Assembly (NCBI GenBank): GCA_029204225.1
Contig: CM055097.1
Span: 44,044,942 to 44,108,941 of the forward strand
From: Diphasiastrum complanatum
Lineage: Eukaryota > Streptophyta > Lycopodiopsida > Lycopodiales > Lycopodiaceae
Reading direction: 5' to 3'
Length of the DNA: 64,000 nt
Below, in pieces: positions 49,825 through 60,477 of this stretch (positions are counted from its first letter, which is position 1; the number at the start of each line of letters is the position of its first letter). The position numbers and the translations under genes are program-made. The notes below the pieces were generated by a model that made no database searches, was not told the origin of the DNA, and was given only the letters and a program-made list of their open reading frames with translations.

Positions 49825-52014
49825 CTAAGTTGGTCCACACTTGTCCCTTTTCCACTCGATTACTTCCAATGTTCGTGTGGCTTGAACAATTTCTCTCCAA
49901 ATTTCGTATCTGACACTTGATTCTTTGCATGTGTGATTGGATAAGAATCTTCTTGCTTTAGCACCTCCAATTGATGGCTTATAAGGAACGTTTCCTTTTT
50001 CCCCGGAGAGTCTGTCACTTTTTTCAATCGTGACATTTCCTTTATGTAGTCCTGCATTTGACAGAACTATTTCCAGTCTCATAATTGCTGCTTTAGCCAC
50101 AGACTCCAGTTTATGATTCCATGCTAGTAGAATATGCAAGTAAATAAGTTTTTCAATAATACGAACCTCAGCATGCAATGTGCATATGTGAACATATTTT
50201 AATGGAATTGGCTGAACACTTTTCATATTTGGATCTTCAGCTTCTCGTGTTGGGCCAGTGTTTGTTGATCGTCCCAAATTCATATTGTAGCAATCCTTCA
50301 TGCAATAAAGACATGGATGTTTTGATGTTGCCCCATGAGAGACATTATACATACATTTAATGTTTTCAAATGCAAGGTGCCATTGAATTTGAAAACTTCC
50401 CTGGTTTTCGACTCAAATTTCTCACCCTCCAAATGTCTCCTTATAATCTCGCCATAATTTGTTCTTGAAAATATCCATGAAAGTATTTTATGGTCCTCTT
50501 CCAAGACCTGTAGAGAAACAAGTAATGCATGACATGTCAATAAAAACTGTCAAGGTATGAATTGTTAATAAATATATTCTAAATGAAAATTGAAATCTAT
50601 ACCTGGAATGTCGCCAACCACCATATGTGATTTTCCGATTGAACACTAAACGTTCGATCATTTGTATCTGAAATTTTGTTCATCAAAGTGACACTCACTC
50701 GTTTCAACTTCTGACCCTTGATGATTTCATATTCATCCAATTTTATTACAATAATGATCTTTCCATTTACTTGATGTTCGTCTAGTTTATAGAATCGAAT
50801 AATGTATTTTAGAACATTTTCACAATATCAAGAAAAATATTATTGCAATCGTTGTAATTGAGCTCACCATATTCTAATTTGTATAATTCAGTTATATGAA
50901 GTGGTTGGCCAACTACTTTGAACATTTCGTCATTAGAAAAATTTCTAGCTAATCTTACTCGATATGGACGCGGAAGATAAATTTTCTTCACCATCACTTG
51001 GAAAAAAGCTTCTTTAACTATTCTAAAAAAATTAGAATAAGCATTTTTGCTGATTCCACATACATCACATGCACCTTGTATCACATTCGCATCCAAGTAT
51101 GATTGAACCTTAATCAAAACAGTCTCTACAATTTAATTTTTCATTTTTTCAAACCGAGCATTTTTTATCATTTCCTTTGCTGACTTTCTTGGTAAAACAT
51201 GACTTAAAGATGATCCAATGCATGAATGATATGTTAAATAGTTCTTTGCCACCAAACATGATCTGCAACAAACATATGAAACTCAAATTATGTTTAATAG
51301 ATAAATAATCCATGTTATCAAGTGCAAATCAAACTTAAATAACATATACAAATCAAATGAACAGTTTATATGACAATATACTTGAATGCTCGAATTCTTT
51401 TTTGCCGCTATCTGTAGATAAGTCATCAATATTCTTCATCGGTACTCTCTTTTTTTTTCTCTTCATCATTGTCTTATTGATAATTTTTATATCAACAACA
51501 TATTTTGAACTCTCAGATCGCAACTTTTCCATGGATTCTAAAATTTCTTGATTTGATTCTCGAAGAGTAGTGACAGTAGCATTCAACTCTGAATAGCATT
51601 CTTGAGTGCATTGTTTTCAGCACTAGTGTGTTGCACATAATGAAGCAATTGTTGATTTGCACTTTGCAATTGTTGATTAACACACTGTAATTGTTGATTA
51701 AGACAAGATATGCTATGCATTCCAATATCACGCAACCTTTGACAATATCCAAGTAATCCGCTATTTCCTTCACAAATATATATGAGAAGATGAGTTACGG
51801 ACTTAAAATCTGGACACAAATTGGTAGTTGGATCATTAGGATAAATTGATCTATCCACCCACAAATCTATATTTATATGATTATTCATTCTCAATTCTCT
51901 AACTATTGCAACAACATTCTCTACAACTTTCGCATCTTTCTTAATAATTGGAGTGCATTCCATCGAAAGAGCAACATGGAAATGGAACATTGCCATTGTT
52001 AAAGCTACAATCAT
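49825..52014 (-). pseudogene. Intron-bearing gene of unknown family, transposase-like, decayed
   Basis: Reads downwards from ~52014. (1) 52014-51353: N-terminal domain, then a coiled coil with three N-Q-Q-L repeats at heptad spacing, frameshifted near 51586. (2) 51262-50603: follows an acceptor (ttgttgcag), has a stop at 51133-51135 and a frameshift near 50815, and includes I-K-L-D-E-Y-E-I. (3) A 95-bp intron (50508-50602, gtatag...ctctacag), then V-L-E-E-D-H-K-I-L-S. (4) After a frameshift near 50355, H-G-A-T-S-K-H-P-C-L-Y-C and H-A-E-V-R-I-I-E-K-L. An H-P-C-x2-C step after a conserved D/E-rich core recalls uncharacterised transposon proteins of animals, but this is only a resemblance. The gene ends 18 bp from the convergent ORF. 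Confidence 0.5.
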
Positions 52015-52379
52015 GTAAATGAATCAAACTACGATAAATCAATATGAATAGATCTAGCATTCCTTACTTTTGTAATGTTTATGTCGCATTGAAAAATTGT
52101 CCCGCCTCATATTTCACTATAAGCATACAGTGATTTCAAAAGTTTTGCCTCTCTCGCTTCAGTTTTTGCATTGAGCACACCAAGATTTTCAGTCTTAAAG
52201 ATCTAGTTCCAAATTTTGGAACGAGCATGAAGAGAAGTTATTGCATCTCATGCTTAACTAACTATTGTCTGAAGTTAGACATACTACTTAAACGTCGGGC
52301 AAGGCCGAAAACTTGGAAAATGACGACCAGAAGTTACTGGTTCTCTACGTAACCTCTCTCTAAAGTGAAATTTCTTAAA

Positions 52380-52449
52380 GGGCCCATTTTGAGCCCATAT
52401 TTTTCCTAATGTTAACACTTGCAATTAACACTACTCAAGCATAGATCTT

Positions 52450-52528
<79 letters not shown>

Positions 52529-52924
52529 ATTTTTTAATAAAGATAAACTCCAACAAGCATAAAATCCAACAATTAGCAAATCCAAAGAAAACATGAGAGA
52601 TAGAGAAGGAAAGAAGAAGATCAAGGACATTCCATATCCATTTGAAAGAGGATCCATATGCTTTATTGCAATGAAGAGTGAATGCACAAAATAACTCGAA
52701 TCCACCACTTTATATAGTGGATTTTAGGGCTTTGGCCTCAAATCCTATTGGTCGATTTCCACCTCCCTTATTATTTGAATTTTGAATTTTGGGGGAGCCC
52801 TTTTTCACTAACTTCACTATTAGGCCTTGCGACATTAAAAGTCCCGCAAAAAGGCCTAAAGTCCGTTTATTAACTTCTAACTAATCAAATAACTATGTGA
52901 TCATCGAGTTTTGACTTACACATG
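52380..52924 (-). repeat. Gypsy-type LTR with CT tract
   Basis: Its reverse complement matches 5832-5970 joined to 8732-8912. The lower part (acactactcaagcatagatc, CT tract, ttaataaagata) resembles the gypsy 1 LTR at 14725-14805. It starts (minus strand) near tgatcacatag at 52913-52924. It is the uninterrupted version of the site hit by copia B. Confidence 0.75.
52453..52528 (+). repeat. CT microsatellite in a gypsy-type LTR
   Basis: About 75 bp of CT. The related LTR at 14.77 kb has only short broken CT runs. Confidence 0.97.
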
Positions 52925-54249
52925 CAGGGTGCCAAATCCCTCTCACTTATTAACTATGGTTAGGGTTGCCTTGGAATCCGCAAAGACTCCAACAAGATTA
53001 TTCATGATTGTGATAGCTTGATTAGCATTCATCATCCACATAAGAATTACACACATTCAAAATAGGAGGGCCTTAGCAAGCAAAAGTTAGGAAGGAGGAG
53101 ATACTCTCTCTCTCTCTCTCTCTCTGAGATGGTGAGTCTGAAAGGTAGAGAGAGAATGGTTAAGTCAATTGCATTTGAGTATGCTCTAAGTCCGGTTGTT
53201 GAAGATGAATAGTCTTTTGCCTGTCTCTATCATAAAAAGTGAATGACCTGCTGAGCAGCCTGGTGTGTGAGCCATGAGTGTAGATTGAAAATTGGAGATG
53301 CAGAGAGAGAAGAGCATGGGAATTATTTGTAATAGGATCTCAAGATACTGCTGAGTCTTGAAGCCCTACATTTTTGTTATACAATTGCTTGGGAGGAGAG
53401 ATAAGAGTTTAAGCCTCAAAATATTTGCTAAATCATTTAGAAGATGAGAAGTGTATGTAAGCAGCCTATCGGGTTGTTTCTGTTTGGAGATTGAAAACTT
53501 TGATTCCATTGTTGTGGGAGGCCCAACGATATCATCCATAGTAGAGCTGGGTGGATAGCGATCAATGAGGGCCGACATGAGTATGGTCCGCGGACAGTTG
53601 ATGTAGGTTCCCACTCTACGCACTTTGATGGAGTGGCTGTCCCCCAACATTGGTGCATCTACCGAGAGTGCAAAACCTATGAAAGAAATATCATTTGGAA
53701 AGTATCTACCCATTTGTTAAAAAGAGTTTATCCATGCACCTTTTTGATGAAGCTGATCTATTAGTAATGAATTCCATCTAAGTCGTCATTGTTGAGCATC
53801 ATTTGACCTGTCAGACGCCAACATTGGTGTGTCTGCCGAGAGTGCAGAACCTTGCTATCCTTGGTTCTTATACTGTTAAATATGATCTGCTTTCCATTGA
53901 CTGTGAACTTAACTAGTGACTGACCGGAAGAGAAGGCGGATAGACCTAGTTGAAAATCACACCTTGTCCTCATATTACACATAACATGACATGATAGTGG
54001 TTAACATTGCGAAAGCACTGATCCCACCATTCAAGTGACTAATAAACCATATTTGCTCAAGAAGAAGATTTGTGAAAAACAATAGGTCCTTCACTACGAC
54101 GTAAGCATAAGAAATTAGTGGGCCTGGTGCCCTATCCATTGTGGAACCTAAGGCGTTCTTTGGATATTGACATTTCCCAACACACCACGAAGGAGAAGCC
54201 CATAGTATCAAAAAGTACCTTGGAAGAAATCTAGTGTGAGCCTAACAAG
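52925..54249. other. Retroelement debris without clear domains
   Basis: A 21-bp CT tract at 53105-53125, and a pair of ~35-bp direct repeats (53646-53680 and 53818-53852, core gagagtgca) 172 bp apart. The minus-strand open stretch 53366-53713 shows no known motif. Confidence 0.45.
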
Positions 54250-54720
54250 ACAAATATAATGGAACCAATTGTGATTCCTGTTGACGTAGCACCACTACCA
54301 AAACTAAGAAGTACCACTCTGTAATTCCATGGCGCCCCTTATGAAAGTGCCAAAAATCATATCAAGGCCTTTAGAACTGCATGTTTAGTAAACCACATCA
54401 TTGATCTCCATCACATCATGATGTATTTCACCATGACTTTGACTGGTGCCACTAGACAATGGTACTATAGCCTACTACAGGGATCTATCGATGACATCAT
54501 GACATTCCACATGTTATTTCTGAATGAGTTTGCCACACATAGGACCACAGATGGGATCCTATTTACCTTACCTCTCTTCAACAAGGAGAGGAAGAGAGTG
54601 TATGACAATATCTTAGAAGAATGACAACCTTATCTCAACAAGTACCCGCATATCAGATGATTCGGAAGTTGACGTCTGAAGAGCTTAACTGATGGAAGAA
54701 TAACAATGGCTGAGTTTGTA
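54250..54720 (+). pseudogene. Ty3/gypsy gag fragment
   Basis: The open part 54418-54624 carries the capsid signature T-L-T-G-A-T-R-Q-W-Y and G-S-I-D-D-I-M-T-F followed by F-L-N-E-F-A-T-H-R. Upstream, F-H-G-A-P-Y-E-S-A and H-I-K-A-F fit the capsid start. Stops lie on both sides. Tat-type gag is the best fit. Confidence 0.82.
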
Positions 54721-55202
54721 GAGATTATCACTTCTTCTCCCAAAAGCTAAAACTTTTTTAGTTTTGTCAAGGATGATGCATCCGGTTGTATCGAATTCGA
54801 CCCTCCAACCTGAATCAGTGATCTAGCTAACTGAGAGCAAATTTTTGGTCAGATTTGATACGTGGAGAACGTTGGCTTCACCTTTATGAAATTTGAATCT
54901 GACTGTTCCTTCACCTTGAATCGAATGTGAGGAGTTGTCTCCTAGTTGCACAACTCAAGAGTGGGTGACAAATTTATAATCTTTGAACCAGTCTTGATAG
55001 TGAGTCATGTGTTGAGTTGCTCCAGATCGAGATACCAGGAATCAATATCTTGTTGTGTTAGGGGTTTCTTTGGACGAGGGTTTGGTTTCGTCAAAAAGTC
55101 CAAAAAGGGGAAGGGCCCACATTGCCCTTACGGTAGGGACCGAGGACAACCGCTTCCAACCCTGGTGGCTCACTCCATCACTCCGTGCTCTTCCAGCCAA
55201 TG

Positions 55203-58200
55203 GAAGTTTTCCAAGCTTCCAAAAGTATGGTAGAAAGAGGGTACGTTATGCTTCAATAAACTTGGTCTTGGCACAATACTACGGTCATCCGCTTATACTA
55301 CTATCAAGACTGATTCTCCTAGAACCGTACTAAAACTATGACATCCCACGTCCTTGCAAGATCCACTATTGGTAGGATGCAGGGCTCTGGCGCTCTAAGG
55401 ATTTCATCCAACCGCTCTATCTCGAGTATGGATATATTTCTTTGGCGGTGGCGTATCTTCAACCCTAGCAAGATAGTAGTGATTACATGCGAAGTACCGA
55501 TGTATGGCATGTTAGGTCCTAGAGGGAGATTGGGACACATCCCTGCCATTATGGTGTTCGGACCATATACGAATTCCAAGGACCCTAATTATTGAAAATA
55601 TTTCGGACCTTTAGAAATATGACTACCTAGAGGTTTTGGTGGTATCTTAGACCTGCTAGACCTGATTTCTTCTTTCAAACCCCTATATTGTTCTCATCTC
55701 TAACGCTGAACTCGTGGTGGTGCAATCACATAGGTCTACTGTGTACCTAGGATCTTCTCCTAAGTCATATTCCTGGTCTCGATTGGTACTACAGGTTGAT
55801 CCATGTGACCGTATCGCTGGTTCTCTAAGTAGAAGGGGGAGGGCTATATCTGCGTACATGACAGAGGTGGCTTCTGTCAGATGCCAAAATCTGTCTTCCG
55901 TGAATATGTATCCTTCAAAGTAATTGTACTCCCCACAATGTTGTGTTCTACGTAGAGTGTCTCCAAGGCATAGATATTGGTAGAGTTCAAGGGTGAAAAA
56001 ATAGTAGCATGGGGGTCCTCTCTGCCTTAGCTGGCAAATGTCACTACGCGCAGGTTGGAACTGACCCTCTTCCCCCATCATACGGGGTCCAACTCATTGT
56101 TGGTGTTATCTCACTTCTAGGCCCCTACTTTGGTCTTTGAGATTAGGTCATGTGCCCATTAAAGTTCTAGGACTGTTAAGGGTACATCCATTGAACTGTT
56201 CAGTTTTTATTGGACACCCTAGACACTATTCTTTTAAGTGGGGTAGGTCAAGTGAAATGTGGTGAGTACATTACGTGTGCCATCTTGTTCACTGGACGGT
56301 AGCGTTTCCCAGATTCTAGGTCTAGGTGTTTCACTAGACAGTACAGAAAATGGAGTACATACTTTGTGACTTAACCGTGACAATGGGTTTCAGCTGTTTC
56401 CGGCAGACTACCCGCTCTGGTGTTTCACATAAGTCGGGCCCAGTTAAACAAAACGATTTCAACTTGGAAACTTCAAATAGCATACTAACGGTGATTTTTT
56501 AGCACATAGTGACTATTGCTAAAAATCGAGTAGTATCAAGCGATTACTTATCAACAGAAAAACCGATTTCATCATGAGTGAAATAACATTCACGATTTCG
56601 GTAAGTCTAGTAGCGTCACGCAACGAGAAAGCATTTCATCAAACATTCAAATGATCCTTACGTCTGTTAATTTTCAAAAAATACAGCATCAGCAAGTAAG
56701 GATCTCCAACTTGAAACCACCGTCTGGTGACGTGACATACTGCTAGTCTAAATCCAACATAACATGCTTACAGAAATTTGGTACTCTAAGTCACTTATAT
56801 TCACTAGCATTGCAGGCATTGTATTGTAAAATTGCTTATACGTCCCTTCACTATGCGTAATAAGATTCTGGATCAGATATACTCTAGCATGAAATTATTC
56901 AGCAAAATACCCATCTTTTACACAACTGGCATAACATGTAATGATCTGAGATGAAATTAAAGTACCTTAGTGACGAAGCCGGGATGCCGCAAAGACCACT
57001 AGTCATGAATGCCGCTAAACTGTGTCCACATTTCTTCTCATTCACGACTCTTTCACTATTTTCCACTTGCTTTTCGAAGACTATTAGCACATAGTGCTGC
57101 CGATATGAGTTTCGAATTCGATTTTAGGCTTCTCCTTGAGTACTTGAATCTCTCATTTCAGTAAGAACATCACCTGCCCATGCCTCTGCAACCCTCCTCT
57201 ACAAGTGGTAGTTTACTCTTTTCACAGGTCTTTGAGAGGAAGAATTTCAGGTCGTTACTGCTCATCAATTTTCGATTTCCAGCGATGAACAACGATGGAC
57301 AAACAGGGAATAAGAGCAACAAAATTTCGTAAATTGCATATCTCTGTCAGTGATGGAAAACAGAATCAAATGGCACTTTCATTCTCTATGAATGAATGCA
57401 AATGCTCTATCTATATTGTGATGGAAGGCAACAAATAGAAGCAACGGAGATGCAGAAATGGGCTCTTCCTATCAGTGATGGACAGCCAAAAATCCGAACC
57501 ACAGGTCTAATTTTTTCTGATGCAGGATATTGTTTTGGTCGTAGGCAGAGGGATGAGATCACTGGAAAACAGCCATGGCTGCAAATTGCTGGTACAGGGT
57601 CGCAGGGCCACAGTAGGCAGAGGTGGGCAGCAATCACAAATTTAGAGTTTCTGATTCTTGATGGTTTCCAGTGAAAAGTGCAGGTCTGCATAAGTGCTAG
57701 TCCATATGCAGGCCTGCAGCAGGAATAGGACAACAATGTATGATTTACTATTAAAAGACAATTATTGTTTGAAACAGAACTAGCAGGGATGTAGTGCCCC
57801 CAGAAATCAGCGATGGAGGCCTCCAGAAATGCGATGGACTGGATATTTGATGTCTACTAGAGATTGTGTGAATGTTGGGAGGCAGAAGTGCGTAGTAATA
57901 TCCTCAACAAATGCGATTGGTGGCAACAGAAATGCACTGAGCAATGGCCATAGAAACTCGCTTGAAGTCTGCCACAGAAATGTGCGATTGGCTGCAGATA
58001 TTCTGCCTCTGAACTCAGCTATTCACTGGTAGTAGAAATGCGTTCAAAAATGACATTGGGAGTTCGCTCGATGACTACCATAGAAGGGGCCATTGATTGG
58101 TAGCACAAGGTCAGTCAGGTTTGACCATTGCTGATTGAGTTATCATAGCAGGATCAACGATGTAGTAAGGAACATTGCTCGTCTCTGTCTCGCAGGTAAG

Positions 58201-58732
58201 TCCAGTAGGGTCAATGTTAGAGCAAGGCACTTAGTCGCCTTTTATTAAAGGTAGTAACTTGGCATAACTCTTCCATACAACAACCTTCTAACAACCTTGG
58301 CAAGTCTCTTGTGGATAATTATAAGAAGCTCCATTCGAAGTCCTTTGAATAACCTGAAAACAAGAATTCATATCATAAATACCTACCTACCTCATTATAA
58401 CAGTTTGAACCCTCCTAAACAAATGACAAGGAGAGTGATAAAAATTTTAAAATAATGAAATGACAATGGAACCTTTCATCATCTCACATTGGACTCTCCA
58501 AGACATTTACACTCAAGATCTCATCCTGAAAGATGAAATTCATACTTAATGGAATGCAAAATCACCAAGTCTATGTCCCTTTTCTAAAATGGAACTTGAA
58601 AAAAGAGAAGGAACTCCCTCAAAGATAGGAAACTCTATTGAAGTAAAAATAGTTCTAAGAATAGTCTCTCAAGGAAATTCATCCTTATAAAGTCCCAAAG
58701 CTTTTAATGATAAAAACTTCCCATGAGATAAA
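55203..58732 (-). repeat. Left arm of large inverted repeat (family X)
   Basis: Reverse-complement match to 60478-64000, followed at many points: 55320-55400 with 63830-63905, 55925-56085 with 63125-63300, 57400-57570 with 61670-61800, 58190-58440 with 60785-61035, and 58480-58732 with 60478-60745. Spacing stays constant along the arm, so few large indels occurred. Confidence 0.92.
55683..56081 (-). CDS. Family X ORF, left-arm copy
   Basis: 133 codons, starting M-M-G-E-E-G-Q-F-Q-P. Homologous to the ORF at 19154-19582 and to the right-arm copy, sharing D-I-C-Q-L, C-Y-Y-F-F-T, G-D-T-L and Y-N-Y-F-E. This copy stays open, while the right-arm copy is shifted. Function unknown. Confidence 0.45.
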   Translation of the reverse strand: MMGEEGQFQPARSDICQLRQRGPPCYYFFTLELYQYLCLGDTLRRTQHCGEYNYFEGYIFTEDRFWHLTEATSVMYADIALPLLLREPAIRSHGSTCSTNRDQEYDLGEDPRYTVDLCDCTTTSSALEMRTI

Positions 58733-59317
58733 TTCACGCACGAATTCTTCCAACTAGATTGGGTAAGATATCAAAGAATCATTACCCATCAAATATTTCT
58801 CACACCTCATATAGAACTCAACTTCAAACAACCACTCATACCTCAGCTAGCAAACAAATTAGGAATGACAAAAACCCTCTCCTCAAAGACAACCATGATC
58901 CAAAGCTACTCATACTCAAAATTATCAACTCCTCCAAAATTATCAACTCACAAAATAGCCACTCTTAAAAGTACCAACTCTCAACTATCCAACTATCAAC
59001 ATCATCTCATTATTCAATTGTATCTTAACACAAAGAGTGGCCTCCTTTTATAGTAAATCCCAAGTGTCCCCCTTCAAAATGGGACTTTTCCAATTTTCAT
59101 GCCCTTCCAGCCTTCTTTTCCATTTGTCCAATTCCCATTGGCAAGTACATCAAGTGGCCTCCTTGAGGGTGTAGGGGTCGGTGCCATTTAAGCCCCTTTC
59201 CAAAACTAGCCAAGATACCACTTTTGTCAACAACTAGAGGAGGTATCTACCAAACTTTTCTAGCCTCTAAGGTCTTCTTGCATTTACTATCCAAAAGGTG
59301 GTTGAAGACTCTCGCCA

Positions 59318-59320
<3 letters not shown>

Positions 59321-59392
<72 letters not shown>
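59321..59392 (+). repeat. CT microsatellite in the spacer
   Basis: About 72 bp of CT, flanked by ctcgccaacc and ttgttaggtg. The flanks differ from those of the other CT tracts. Confidence 0.97.
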
Positions 59393-59397
<5 letters not shown>

Positions 59398-59814
59398 AGG
59401 TGTCCTCTATTCCAAGAGAGAGAGAATATTCTCCCTAGGATCTCCATGCAACCTATATTGAGCTATTGACCTCCTATTCTTGCATTCTGGGCCCTCATAT
59501 GATTATTAATTACTTGATACAACCACGTCCGGAATGACGTAGCATAGCTAATAACCACATACAATTGGAGTGACCGGCTATCCATATCAGGAATTATTCT
59601 GATTCCCTTGTACAGGACATGGACATAACATCAAGAGTAAGATTTTTGATTTCCTTGTACAAGACCTATTCAGTGTTTTGATCTACAAAAGATCCAATCT
59701 ACAAAAGCAAAAAATATGATTTTGGTGTAGAATCCTCTCTAGCATGCTCTAGAATTGATATCTTCACCAAATCATTGATAGATCTGATTTCCTCCTTCAT
59801 AACCTGAAACACAA

Positions 59815-59826
59815 GCTCTGATACCA
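59815..59826 (-). other. Primer binding site (copia F)
   Basis: Minus-strand tggtatcagagc abutting the LTR edge at 59827. Confidence 0.9.
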
Positions 59827-60476
59827 TGTGAAAGATTTCAGATCCTTTAGATCCAACCTACTTGAATGATCTTTGGTTAGAAAGAGAAATACACTACCAA
59901 TTTCACCAATGTAGAAAAATCAGCATCTACACACAATTTGAGATGCAAACACTAATAGAACTTGATCAAACTTGAATGAAATGATTATGTACTATTGCTG
60001 TCCGTAAAAAACCAGCAAGATACTGTATTTCACACGTGTGGATCCAAAAATAACAAATATAGATCACTCTACACATAGAATTGCAAGCAATCACCAAGAT
60101 AGTGCACCAATGGATAGTAGAACCCAAGAGAACCATGTATAAGCATGAAATGAGATAGAGAAGAGAGAAGATGACTCTCTCCACGAGTTACATCCTTTTA
60201 TAACAGGTCCAAACCCTATTTGGCCACTTGGCTTTCCCACCAAAATGCTAACCCTACCAATTTTGGGTCTAGATTCAATGTACCCAACTTATTCAAATTG
60301 AATCTACTCAAACTCGCATTCTATCTTTCCCACACTTTCAAAAAGTGTCTATTCAAATGAAATTTAGACTAATGAACTTTGAAAAGTCAACCTCTAAGTC
60401 TAAAACAAGTTTTGGCCTCAATATGCCAAATATGAAAATATTGCAAAATGTGATGAAACTAGTTGAATCTTTCACA
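59827..60476 (-). repeat. 5' LTR of a copia element (copia F)
   Basis: Bounded by a perfect 10-bp terminal inverted repeat, tgtgaaagat ... atctttcaca, with the primer site at the inner edge. 650 bp. The outer edge lies one base from the start of the right inverted arm, so the element inserted at, or helped form, the inner boundary. No partner LTR was found. Confidence 0.88.
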
Positions 60477-60477
60477 T

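Larger units (their letters stand above)
58733..60477. other. Spacer of the inverted repeat, containing a copia 5' end
   Basis: 1,745 bp. The right part is a minus-strand copia LTR plus primer site (59815-60476). The left part (58733-59320) has no recognised content. A CT tract lies between. Confidence 0.7.

Noticed and set aside
57396-57736. Open frames on both strands in the left arm, mirrored near 61178-61617
   Set aside because: They have no motif, and the two arms keep neither frame consistently. They reflect family X sequence of unknown nature.
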